Source of the DNA: Sphingomonadales bacterium
GTDB taxonomy: Bacteria > Pseudomonadota > Alphaproteobacteria > Sphingomonadales > Sphingomonadaceae
Assembly (NCBI GenBank): GCA_020200935.1
Contig: JAIVHR010000039.1
Location: forward strand, 1 to 10,308
Direction: 5' to 3'
Length of the DNA: 10,308 nucleotides
Part shown: positions 1 to 6,250 of the stretch, in pieces
Numbering within the stretch: position 1 is the first letter of the stretch
How the letters are laid out: each line of letters starts with the position of its first letter
Position numbers and translations under genes: made by a program
Notes under the pieces: model-generated
What the model was told of the DNA's origin: nothing
The model's input: only the letters and a program-made list of their open reading frames with translations
The model's database searches: none

Positions 1-1070
<1,070 letters not shown>

Positions 1071-1088
1071 GTGTTGTTCGGTGCCTGG

Positions 1089-1508
1089 ATGAAAAGTGTC
1101 ACGAAAAGAATTGCGCTGGCAAGCGTAGCGGGCAGTCTTGTGTCGGCTTGCACATATCAAGCCGACATCCTCTCGGCCAAGTATGAAGAAACTGACACCA
1201 ACGAGGGCCTGGTATCGATCGAAATACCTCGACCGTCGGCAGAAGTGATAAAAGACTGGGAAATCTATTTTTCCATCCACGTTTCCGAGTGTCGCAAGGA
1301 GGATGAGGGGTATCCGGTCGAACCCTTTATAGAACGCGTTAGGGCCAGTGAATTTTCCTTTTCTGTTGCCGGGGATCGGGTCTTGGTCTCAGGTTCCATT
1401 CCGCGACGAGTTTTCGAACAGTTCCAACATCCCTGTGCCTCTTTGAACGGCGGCTCTTATATGCTGCGGAAGATGCGTTCGAACGAGGCGCCGATCTCTG
1501 AGGTCTAA
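1089..1508 (+). CDS. Putative small lipoprotein, function unknown, low G+C
   Basis: I do not recognise the family. From the ATG at 1089 the product is 139 residues. It begins with a short lipoprotein signal: basic start (MKSVTKR), hydrophobic stretch, then the lipobox-like LVSAC with Cys21 as the lipidation site. The mature part is hydrophilic, with no clear domain and two further Cys (in SECRK and HPCAS) that could form a disulfide. A GTG at 1071, directly after the eno stop, would add six residues (VLFGAW); ATG is preferred because it gives a normal signal peptide, although no strong ribosome-binding site is visible. Two hand-counted 60-base lines give 50-52% G+C, against 65% in a pdhA line, and codons ending in A or T are common. 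That suggests recent acquisition or relaxed selection. The signal peptide supports it being a real gene, but homology is unchecked. Confidence 0.6.
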   Translation: MKSVTKRIALASVAGSLVSACTYQADILSAKYEETDTNEGLVSIEIPRPSAEVIKDWEIYFSIHVSECRKEDEGYPVEPFIERVRASEFSFSVAGDRVLVSGSIPRRVFEQFQHPCASLNGGSYMLRKMRSNEAPISEV

Positions 1509-1554
1509 ACGTCTAAAGGCTGCACGCTGTAAACTTTATATGTCTTCGGAACGC

Positions 1555-1616
1555 GATTCCATTCGCCGCAATCCTTACGAATTGCCTTGAATCCGCGAAT
1601 CACCTGTGATTCAAGG
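1555..1616. promoter_or_regulatory. Cluster of four GANTC (CcrM-type) sites with nested inverted repeats upstream of ftsB
   Basis: GANTC occurs at 1555-1559, 1589-1593, 1597-1601 and 1608-1612. A perfect 9-bp inverted repeat (CCTTGAATC 1585-1593, GATTCAAGG 1608-1616) flanks a 16-bp near-palindrome, GAATCACCTGTGATTC (1597-1612), which shares its right half, so two alternative stems are possible. The element ends 5 bases before the ftsB ATG at 1622, so it overlaps the place of the promoter, leader or ribosome-binding site (AAGGGG 1613-1618). GANTC is the target of the cell-cycle methyltransferase CcrM in alphaproteobacteria, and methylation-sensitive promoters occur in some division genes. The sites are seen directly; a regulatory role is inference. 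A TTTATA stretch (1535-1540) could be a -10 element, but I see no convincing -35. Confidence 0.5.
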
Positions 1617-1621
1617 GGTTC

Positions 1622-1936
1622 ATGGCGACGCGCCCCCGCACTCTCGCGAATACGCTCAAGGCTGCCGCGGCCCCCGCGGTCGCGTTGCTCGTCATCGCCA
1701 ATTTCGCCGGCTATGCGCTGCTCGGGCCCAACGGCCTCCTGGCCTGGGGCGATTATGCGCAGCAGCGCGAGCTGCGGCAGATCGAGCTCGCGGCGCTCTA
1801 TGAGGAGCGCGACACGATCGCCAACCGCGTCGAGCTGCTGAGCCCCGAGGGCGTCGATCCCGATCTCGCCGAGGAGCTGGTGCGCCGCAACACCGGGCAG
1901 ATCCGCGACGACGAGCATATCCTGCCGCTCGACTGA
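1622..1936 (+). CDS. ftsB: FtsB/DivIC-type septum formation initiator
   Basis: Predicted bitopic inner-membrane protein of the divisome; in the family it partners FtsL and FtsQ and helps activate septal peptidoglycan synthesis. The 104-residue product fits the family length. It has a short basic cytoplasmic N-terminus (MATRPRTLANTLK), one membrane helix at about 15-34, the GPNGLLAW segment (35-42) typical after the helix, a charged heptad-like coiled-coil stretch (about 45-72), and a C-terminal DPDLAEELVRRNTGQIRDDE region matching the family's pattern of an acidic 'EELAR..LG.ir..E' motif. Start is ATG 1622 with AAGGGG just upstream. It lies between eno and pdhA, an arrangement I recall from sphingomonads. 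Family membership is fairly secure. The symbol ftsB follows the usual annotation rather than any direct test. Confidence 0.85.
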   Translation: MATRPRTLANTLKAAAAPAVALLVIANFAGYALLGPNGLLAWGDYAQQRELRQIELAALYEERDTIANRVELLSPEGVDPDLAEELVRRNTGQIRDDEHILPLD

Positions 1937-1986
1937 TACTTTCGCCGCGCGGTTCCGTCGGCGCGTCACCGCATCCAGACCACCTG

Positions 1987-2100
1987 CCGTTCGTCCTGAG
2001 CGAAGTCGAAGGGCGTGGGCCTTATGCCGGCAAGCGAAGTGCCAATCGCCCTTCGACAAGCTCAGGACGAACGGGAAGGGGCAAGCTCAGGACGAATGGG
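1987..2100. repeat. Palindromic intergenic repeat, family A (inverted pair plus partial third copy)
   Basis: The left arm 1987-2015 (starts CCGTTCGTCCTGAGC, then GAAG, then TCGAAGGGCG) is the near-perfect reverse complement of the right arm 2047-2074; the right arm has TTG in place of GAAG at the centre. About 31 bases separate the arms. A partial third copy follows: AAGCTCAGGACGAA occurs at 2058-2071 and again at 2083-2096, 25 bases apart. I recall this motif as a common dispersed repeat in sphingomonad genomes. No T-run follows, so it is not a classical intrinsic terminator. It lies between ftsB and pdhA. Confidence 0.75.
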
Positions 2101-2242
2101 AGGGCGCGCGGGACAAACGGTCCCCGGAACAATCGCCCGGCGCGGCCATTTTCCCGGTGACCGGCGTTGCGGAATTGCGTTTGCTCGGCCATATGCCGCT
2201 CGACCGTCCGAGCCGCGCGACACGAACAGGGAAGGGCCCTCC
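2101..2242 (+). other. Remainder of ftsB-pdhA intergenic region; pdhA leader with ribosome-binding site
   Basis: The gap 1937-2242 (306 bases) contains no credible gene. After the family A repeat it holds the probable pdhA leader. GGGAAGGG at 2229-2236 lies 6 bases before the TTG at 2243 and decides that start. A very weak promoter-like pair (TTGCGG 2167-2172, CATATG 2190-2195, 17-bp spacing) is noted without confidence. An open frame continues upstream of the TTG to 2015, but its translation crosses the repeat and resembles nothing in the PdhA family. Confidence 0.45.
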
Positions 2243-3289
2243 TTGGCCAAGCAACCAGCGAAAAAGAAAAGCGAATCGAAAGAGGCCGAGCGCGAGCGCC
2301 CGCCGCAGCCCGACCGCTACGAGGCCGACAAGGACCAGCTGCTCGCCTATTATCGCCAGATGCTGCTGATCCGCCGCTTCGAGGAGAAGGCCGGGCAGCT
2401 TTACGGCCTCGGGCTGATCGGCGGCTTCTGCCATCTCTATATCGGCCAGGAAGCGGTCGCGGTCGGGTTGCAGAGCGCGCTCGACGGCGATCTCGACAGC
2501 GTCATCACCGGCTATCGCGATCACGGCCACATGCTCGCCTACGGCCTCGATCCCAAGGAGATCATGGCCGAGCTGACCGGCCGCGCCGCCGGCAATGCGG
2601 GCGGCAAGGGCGGCTCGATGCACATGTTCTCGGTCGAAAAGCGCTTTTATGGCGGCCACGGCATCGTCGGCGCGCAGGTGCCGCTCGGCACCGGCCTCGC
2701 CTTCGCGCATAAATATCGCGAGGACGGCGGGCTCTGCCTCGCCTATTTCGGCGACGGCGCGGCCAACCAGGGCCAAGTCTACGAGGCCTTCAACATGGCC
2801 GAGCTCTGGAAACTGCCGATCATCTTCGTCATCGAGAATAACCAATATGCGATGGGCACCAGCGTCAACCGTTCCTCGGCCGAGGACCAGCTGTTCAAGC
2901 GCGGCGACAGTTTTCGCATTCCGGGCCTCCAGATCAACGGCATGGACGTGCTCGACGTGCGCGGCGCGGCCGAGGTCGCGATCGACTGGGTGCGCGCGGG
3001 CAAGGGGCCGATCATCCTCGAATTGAAGACCTACCGCTATCGCGGCCATTCGATGTCCGATCCGGCCAAATACCGATCGCGCGAGGAGGTCCAGTCGATG
3101 CGCGATAAATCCGATCCGATCGAGGGCATCAAGAAGGATCTCGACAAGGCCGGCGTCTCCGAGGAGGAGCTCAAATCGATCGACAAGGAGATCAAGGGCG
3201 TCGTCGCCGAGGCCGCCGACTTCGCCGAAAGCGCGCCCGAGCCCGAACCCGAGGAACTCTACACCGACGTGCTGGTGGAGAGTTACTGA
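2243..3289 (+). CDS. pdhA: Pyruvate dehydrogenase E1 component, alpha subunit
   Basis: With PdhB it forms the thiamine-diphosphate-dependent E1 heterotetramer that decarboxylates pyruvate and acetylates the lipoyl groups of the PDH complex in the cytosol. Start is TTG 2243 (348 aa, MAKQPAKKK...), chosen for its ribosome-binding site and because sphingomonad PdhA proteins, as I recall them, begin with this basic tail. The dehydrogenase E1 domain starts near residue 30 (LLAYYRQMLLIRRFEEKAGQ); GFCHLYIGQEA (61-71) and GYRDHGHM follow. The ThDP/Mg motif is intact: GDG at 170-172 through to ENN at 198-200, with Asp171 and Asn200 as the likely metal ligands. YRYRGHSMSDP (264-274) corresponds to the phosphorylation loop of mitochondrial E1 alpha. 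The gene is 114 bases upstream of pdhB and separated from it by a repeat. Confidence 0.96.
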   Translation: MAKQPAKKKSESKEAERERPPQPDRYEADKDQLLAYYRQMLLIRRFEEKAGQLYGLGLIGGFCHLYIGQEAVAVGLQSALDGDLDSVITGYRDHGHMLAYGLDPKEIMAELTGRAAGNAGGKGGSMHMFSVEKRFYGGHGIVGAQVPLGTGLAFAHKYREDGGLCLAYFGDGAANQGQVYEAFNMAELWKLPIIFVIENNQYAMGTSVNRSSAEDQLFKRGDSFRIPGLQINGMDVLDVRGAAEVAIDWVRAGKGPIILELKTYRYRGHSMSDPAKYRSREEVQSMRDKSDPIEGIKKDLDKAGVSEEELKSIDKEIKGVVAEAADFAESAPEPEPEELYTDVLVESY

Positions 3290-3307
3290 TGCCGATCGAG
3301 CATTTCC

Positions 3308-3385
3308 GTGTTCCTGCGAAAGCAGGAACCCAGAGCCGCAAGCGGCCCGTTCAGCCGCCCTGGGCTCCTGCCTGCGCAGGAGCAC
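3308..3385. repeat. Palindromic intergenic repeat, family B (two hairpins in inverted orientation)
   Basis: Two hairpins occupy the pdhA-pdhB gap. The first, 3310-3329, is an 8-bp stem GTTCCTGC/GCAGGAAC closed by a GAAA tetraloop. The second, 3364-3383, is an 8-bp stem GCTCCTGC/GCAGGAGC with loop CTGC. The 29-base units 3308-3336 and 3357-3385 are inverted copies of each other (24 of 29 identical), and the stem differences are paired (GTTCC..GGAAC against GCTCC..GGAGC). This is REP/BIME-like architecture. No T-run follows either hairpin. In a pdhA-pdhB message the hairpins would be transcribed and might affect mRNA stability or the ratio of the two subunits; that is inference. Confidence 0.8.
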
Positions 3386-3403
3386 TAGGAAGGACCGTTA
3401 CCG

Positions 3404-4864
3404 ATGCCGATTGAATTGAAGATGCCCGCGCTCTCGCCGACGATGGAGGAGGGGACGCTCGCCAAGTGGCTGGTCAAGGAGGGCGATGCGATCGCCGCCG
3501 GTGACATCATGGCCGAGATCGAGACCGACAAGGCGACGATGGAATTCGAGGCCGTCGACGAGGGGACCTTGGCGAAGATCCTGGTCGAGGAGGGCACCGA
3601 CGAGGTCAAGGTCGGCACGGTTATCGCGCTGATCGCCGAAGAGGGCGAGGATGCGAGCGAGATCGAGGCGCCGGCCGACAAGAGTGCCGAAGACGACGAG
3701 AAATCGGATTCCGGCGAGGCGGACGAGGATGCCAAGTCGGAGGAGGAGGAGGACGGCCAGGAGACCGACGAGGGCGAGAAATCGGACGACGGCGAAACCG
3801 CGGCGACCGAGCCGACGAATGTGCTCGACGACGCCAGCGAGGCCAAGCCGCGCGCCGATCTCGATATCCCCGAAGGCACCTCGATGGTCACGCAGACCGT
3901 CCGCGAGGCGCTGCGCGACGCGATGGCCGAGGAGATGCGCGCCGACGACCGCGTCTTCGTGATGGGCGAGGAAGTCGCCGAATATCAGGGCGCCTACAAG
4001 GTCACCCAGGGGCTGCTCGACGAATTCGGGCCCAAGCGGGTGATCGACACGCCGATCACCGAATATGGCTTTGCCGGCGTCGGCACCGGCGCGGCGATGG
4101 GCGGATTGCGCCCGATCGTCGAATTCATGACCTTCAATTTCGCCATGCAGGCGATCGACCATATCGTCAATTCGGCCGGCAAGACCAATTACATGTCGGG
4201 CGGCCAGATGCGCTGCCCGGTGGTGTTTCGCGGCCCCAACGGCGCCGCCTCCCGCGTCGCCGCCCAGCACAGCCAGAATTACGGGCCCTGGTATGCGAGC
4301 GTCCCTGGACTCGTGGTGATTTCTCCCTATTCGGCGGCCGACGCCAAGGGACTGCTCAAATCCGCGATCCGCAGCGAAGACCCGGTCGTCTTCCTCGAAA
4401 ACGAGCTGCTCTACGGCCACAGTTTCGAGGTCCCCGAGCTCGACGACTGGACGGTGCCGATCGGCAAGGCGCGCCGGGTGCGCGAAGGCTCGGACGTGTC
4501 GCTGGTCAGCTATTCGATCGGCGTCGGCATCGCGCTGGAAGCGGCGGAAAGGCTGGCAGGCGAGGGGATCGAGGCCGACATCATCGACCTTCGCACCTTG
4601 CGCCCGCTCGACAAGGCTGCGGTGCTCGAAAGTCTCAAGCGCACCAACCGGATGGTCGTCGTCGAGGAAGGCTGGCCGACCTGTTCGATCGCCTCGGAGA
4701 TCGCGGCGATCTGCATGGAGGAGGGCTTCGACGATCTCGATGCCCCGGTCACCCGCGTCACCAACGAGGATGTGCCGATGCCCTACGCCGCCAATCTCGA
4801 AAGACTCGCGCTCGTCGATGTCGACAAGGTGGTGAAGGCGGCGAAGGCGGTGTGTTACCGGTAG
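3404..4864 (+). CDS. pdhB: Pyruvate dehydrogenase E1 component, beta subunit, with N-terminal lipoyl domain
   Basis: Partner of PdhA in the E1 enzyme. The 486-residue product has three parts. Residues 1-78 are a biotinyl/lipoyl domain with Lys43 in [12 protein letters not shown] as the predicted lipoylation site; an N-terminal lipoyl domain on E1 beta is known in alphaproteobacteria. Residues about 79-148 are a very acidic linker (27 Asp/Glu among residues 82-136). Residues about 155-486 are the E1 beta catalytic and C-terminal domains, with [69 protein letters not shown] and the transketolase C-terminal segment ([25 protein letters not shown]). Start ATG 3404 follows AGGAAGGA (3387-3394) by 9 bases. 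The order pdhA-pdhB is typical; the E2 (pdhC) and E3 genes are not in the window. The catalytic part shows nothing broken. Confidence 0.97.
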   Translation: MPIELKMPALSPTMEEGTLAKWLVKEGDAIAAGDIMAEIETDKATMEFEAVDEGTLAKILVEEGTDEVKVGTVIALIAEEGEDASEIEAPADKSAEDDEKSDSGEADEDAKSEEEEDGQETDEGEKSDDGETAATEPTNVLDDASEAKPRADLDIPEGTSMVTQTVREALRDAMAEEMRADDRVFVMGEEVAEYQGAYKVTQGLLDEFGPKRVIDTPITEYGFAGVGTGAAMGGLRPIVEFMTFNFAMQAIDHIVNSAGKTNYMSGGQMRCPVVFRGPNGAASRVAAQHSQNYGPWYASVPGLVVISPYSAADAKGLLKSAIRSEDPVVFLENELLYGHSFEVPELDDWTVPIGKARRVREGSDVSLVSYSIGVGIALEAAERLAGEGIEADIIDLRTLRPLDKAAVLESLKRTNRMVVVEEGWPTCSIASEIAAICMEEGFDDLDAPVTRVTNEDVPMPYAANLERLALVDVDKVVKAAKAVCYR

Positions 4865-4875
4865 GGGTATCGTTT

Positions 4876-5005
4876 CGTCACCCCGGACTTGATCCGGTCG
4901 TCACCCCGGACTTGATCCGGTCGTCACCCCGGACTTGATCCGGGGTCCAGGGCGGCAAGCGATGGCGCCTGTGGCTCTGGATGCCGGATCAAGTCCGGCA
5001 TGACG
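4876..5005. repeat. Palindromic intergenic repeat, family C: three tandem 23-bp units plus inverted arm
   Basis: A 23-base unit with core CCCCGGACTTGATCCGG occurs in three abutting copies beginning at 4876, 4899 and 4922. The third continues into GGGGTCCAGG. An inverted arm at 4978-5005 pairs with 4922-4949 (24 of 28 positions match). Each arm also folds on itself: CCCCGGA-CTTGA-TCCGGGG in copy 3 and TGCCGGA-TCAAG-TCCGGCA in the right arm. The four differences between the arms fall in pairs that preserve the local 7-bp stems. The element fills the gap between the convergent pdhB and pilus operons. It could act as a two-way transcription barrier, but it has no T-run. I recall this motif as a frequent sphingomonad repeat. 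Confidence 0.8.
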
Positions 5006-5022
5006 GAATCGGGGGACGGAAG

Positions 5023-5042
5023 TCACTCACCCCGGCATGACG
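5023..5042. repeat. Collapsed remnant of a family C unit
   Basis: TCACCCCGGCATGACG (5027-5042) joins the left edge of a family C unit (TCACCCCGG) directly to its right edge (CCGGCATGACG) without the central loop. It looks like a degenerate or internally deleted copy 17 bases beyond the main array. It lies just downstream of the presumed original stop of the broken TadE-like gene. Confidence 0.4.
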
Positions 5043-5076
5043 ATTTTGGCATAACGCGAAGGCCGCCGGCGAACTG

Positions 5077-5642
5077 CTAGTCGCACTCGTTGACGGGCAG
5101 GCTTTGCGTGTTGGTGATGTCCTGGTTGACCCGCTCGCGGACGTTGAAGGCGCTCTCGTAACGGATGAGGTGATCGAGTTGCCGGACGGGCCGAGACCGT
5201 CCTCGAGCGAATCGTCGTCCTCGCCGTCGCCTTCGACGCCATAGGCCGGGTCGATATCCAGCGTTCCATCGCAGCGCTGCCAGTTGATCATCTGGCCTTC
5301 GTTCGAACCCGATTGGCCATTATGCTGCAGCGAGGACAGCACGATCCGGCCGTTATTCCCGAAGTCGATCGCCTCGCCGATCAGTTCGGCGCCGGCGAAG
5401 ACCTCGTAGATATTCGATTCGTCGATCACCGTGTCGACGCGCCCGGCATTGTCGGCGACTGTCATCGCGATCTGGCTGACGCGCAAATGGGCGAGCGCCA
5501 GGTTGGCCGTCTCGAGGCCGCCGAGAATCAGCGTCAGCAGCAGCGGCAACGAAATCGCGAACTCGGTGAGCGCGATGCCGCGCTCATCGCGGCGAAGGCG
5601 GCGCAGCAGGCGCGAAGGGCGAGGGGGTTTTCGGCGGGTCAT
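5077..5642 (-). pseudogene. TadE-like pilus protein gene with internal deletion and frameshift
   Basis: The first 156 residues from ATG 5642 read as a TadE-type minor pilin: basic N-terminus, the prepilin-like junction RG|IALTEF (Glu at +5), one membrane helix (about 27-50), then LRVSQIAMTVADNAGRVDTVIDE and WQRCDGTLDIDPAYG. At GPSGNS (codon 5175-5177) the frame turns into unrelated Ser/Thr/Arg-rich sequence running to 4989. In another frame, starting at 5173-5175, the expected family ending appears (DHLIRYESAFNVRER ... PVNEC) and stops at TAG 5077-5079. Re-joining needs a -1 shift, meaning a missing 3k+1 bases. From memory the family has some 35-40 more residues between these points, including a strand with 'AVMFVEV'-like sequence. 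I infer a deletion near 5175. The start overlaps the upstream TadE stop (ATGA). A sequencing or assembly error is the alternative. Confidence 0.75.
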
Positions 5643-6250
5643 GCGCAAACCGTCTCCGGCTCTGCCTGATTGGCATAGGGCTGGTTGCGGATCGCGGCGT
5701 TGGCGTTGATCGTGTAATTGTCGGGCACGCCGATCAGGCCGGTGACCGGCACCAGCCGCGGCATCTCCACCGTCACCTCGTAGAAGACGACATCGTCGGC
5801 GCCGCCGCGGCCGGTTCGGCCGGCCTGCTCGTCGAAGCTGCCATTGCCGTTCAGATCCTCGAAACAGTCGCCGCTGTCATATTCGCCATTGTCGTTGAAA
5901 TCGGTGATCAGCTTCTCACTCGCATTGACGCCGGTGAATTCGTAATAATTGGTCTGCTCGATCGTGTAGGTCGCGTGGCGGGCGATGCCGTCGACGCGCT
6001 CCTCGATCGCCGCGGCGATCTGCTCCTCGATCGTGCCGCTCCCGCCGAGGCCGGGGCTTTCGACCGATGCGGTGCGCGAGATATCGTTGAGCGCGCCCTG
6101 CAACACGGCGCGGACATAGGCCTGGTAGCCGAGATCGAAGGCGCCGAGCAGCACGATCATCAGCGGCACCAGGATCAGCCCGAACTCGGTCAGCGCCATG
6201 CCGCGGCTATCGTCGCGCAGCTTGCGCAGGGGAGCGAAAATCCGGTTCAT
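5639..6250 (-). CDS. TadE-like minor pilin with two calcium-loop motifs
   Basis: Predicted membrane-anchored minor component of a Flp/Tad pilus. The product is 203 aa, starting at ATG 6250, which overlaps the TadG stop (ATGA), so translation is probably coupled. The prepilin-like site is SRG|MALTEF, with Glu at +5 as in the TadE/TadF pseudopilins, followed by a hydrophobic helix (about 19-41, LILVPLMIVLLGAFDLGYQAY in part) and a periplasmic domain. Residues 117-140 hold two Asp/Asn loops of calcium-binding type (DFNDNGEYDSGD, then DLNGNGSFD), interrupted by Cys129; a second Cys is at 202, two residues from the end, suggesting a disulfide. Residues 154-189 (VVFYEVTVEMPRLVPV ... ANAAIRNQPY) match the conserved ending of TadE-like proteins. 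The family call is from recognisable motifs. The calcium role is inference. Confidence 0.85.
   Translation of the reverse strand: MNRIFAPLRKLRDDSRGMALTEFGLILVPLMIVLLGAFDLGYQAYVRAVLQGALNDISRTASVESPGLGGSGTIEEQIAAAIEERVDGIARHATYTIEQTNYYEFTGVNASEKLITDFNDNGEYDSGDCFEDLNGNGSFDEQAGRTGRGGADDVVFYEVTVEMPRLVPVTGLIGVPDNYTINANAAIRNQPYANQAEPETVCA

Noticed and set aside
2015..2242. N-terminal extension of pdhA to an upstream start at 2015
   Set aside because: It would translate the family A repeat and gives sequence unlike PdhA; TTG 2243 has a good ribosome-binding site.
2087..3385. Long minus-strand open frame (432 codons) opposite pdhA
   Set aside because: Shadow of a high-G+C coding frame. The translation resembles no protein family, and it spans the whole of pdhA plus both repeats.
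3308..3385. Rho-independent terminator between pdhA and pdhB
   Set aside because: Strong hairpins but no T-run after either; termination here would also cut off pdhB.
3398..4420. Minus-strand open frame (340 codons) opposite pdhB
   Set aside because: Antisense shadow of a clearly conserved gene; no recognisable protein features.
4876..4949. CRISPR array
   Set aside because: The three 23-bp copies abut with no spacers, and the element is an inverted palindromic repeat.
4989..5174. Ser/Thr/Arg-rich C-terminal tail of the second TadE-like protein as a genuine domain
   Set aside because: The family-like ending is present in another frame of the same DNA, so the tail is best read as out-of-frame translation that runs into the repeat region.
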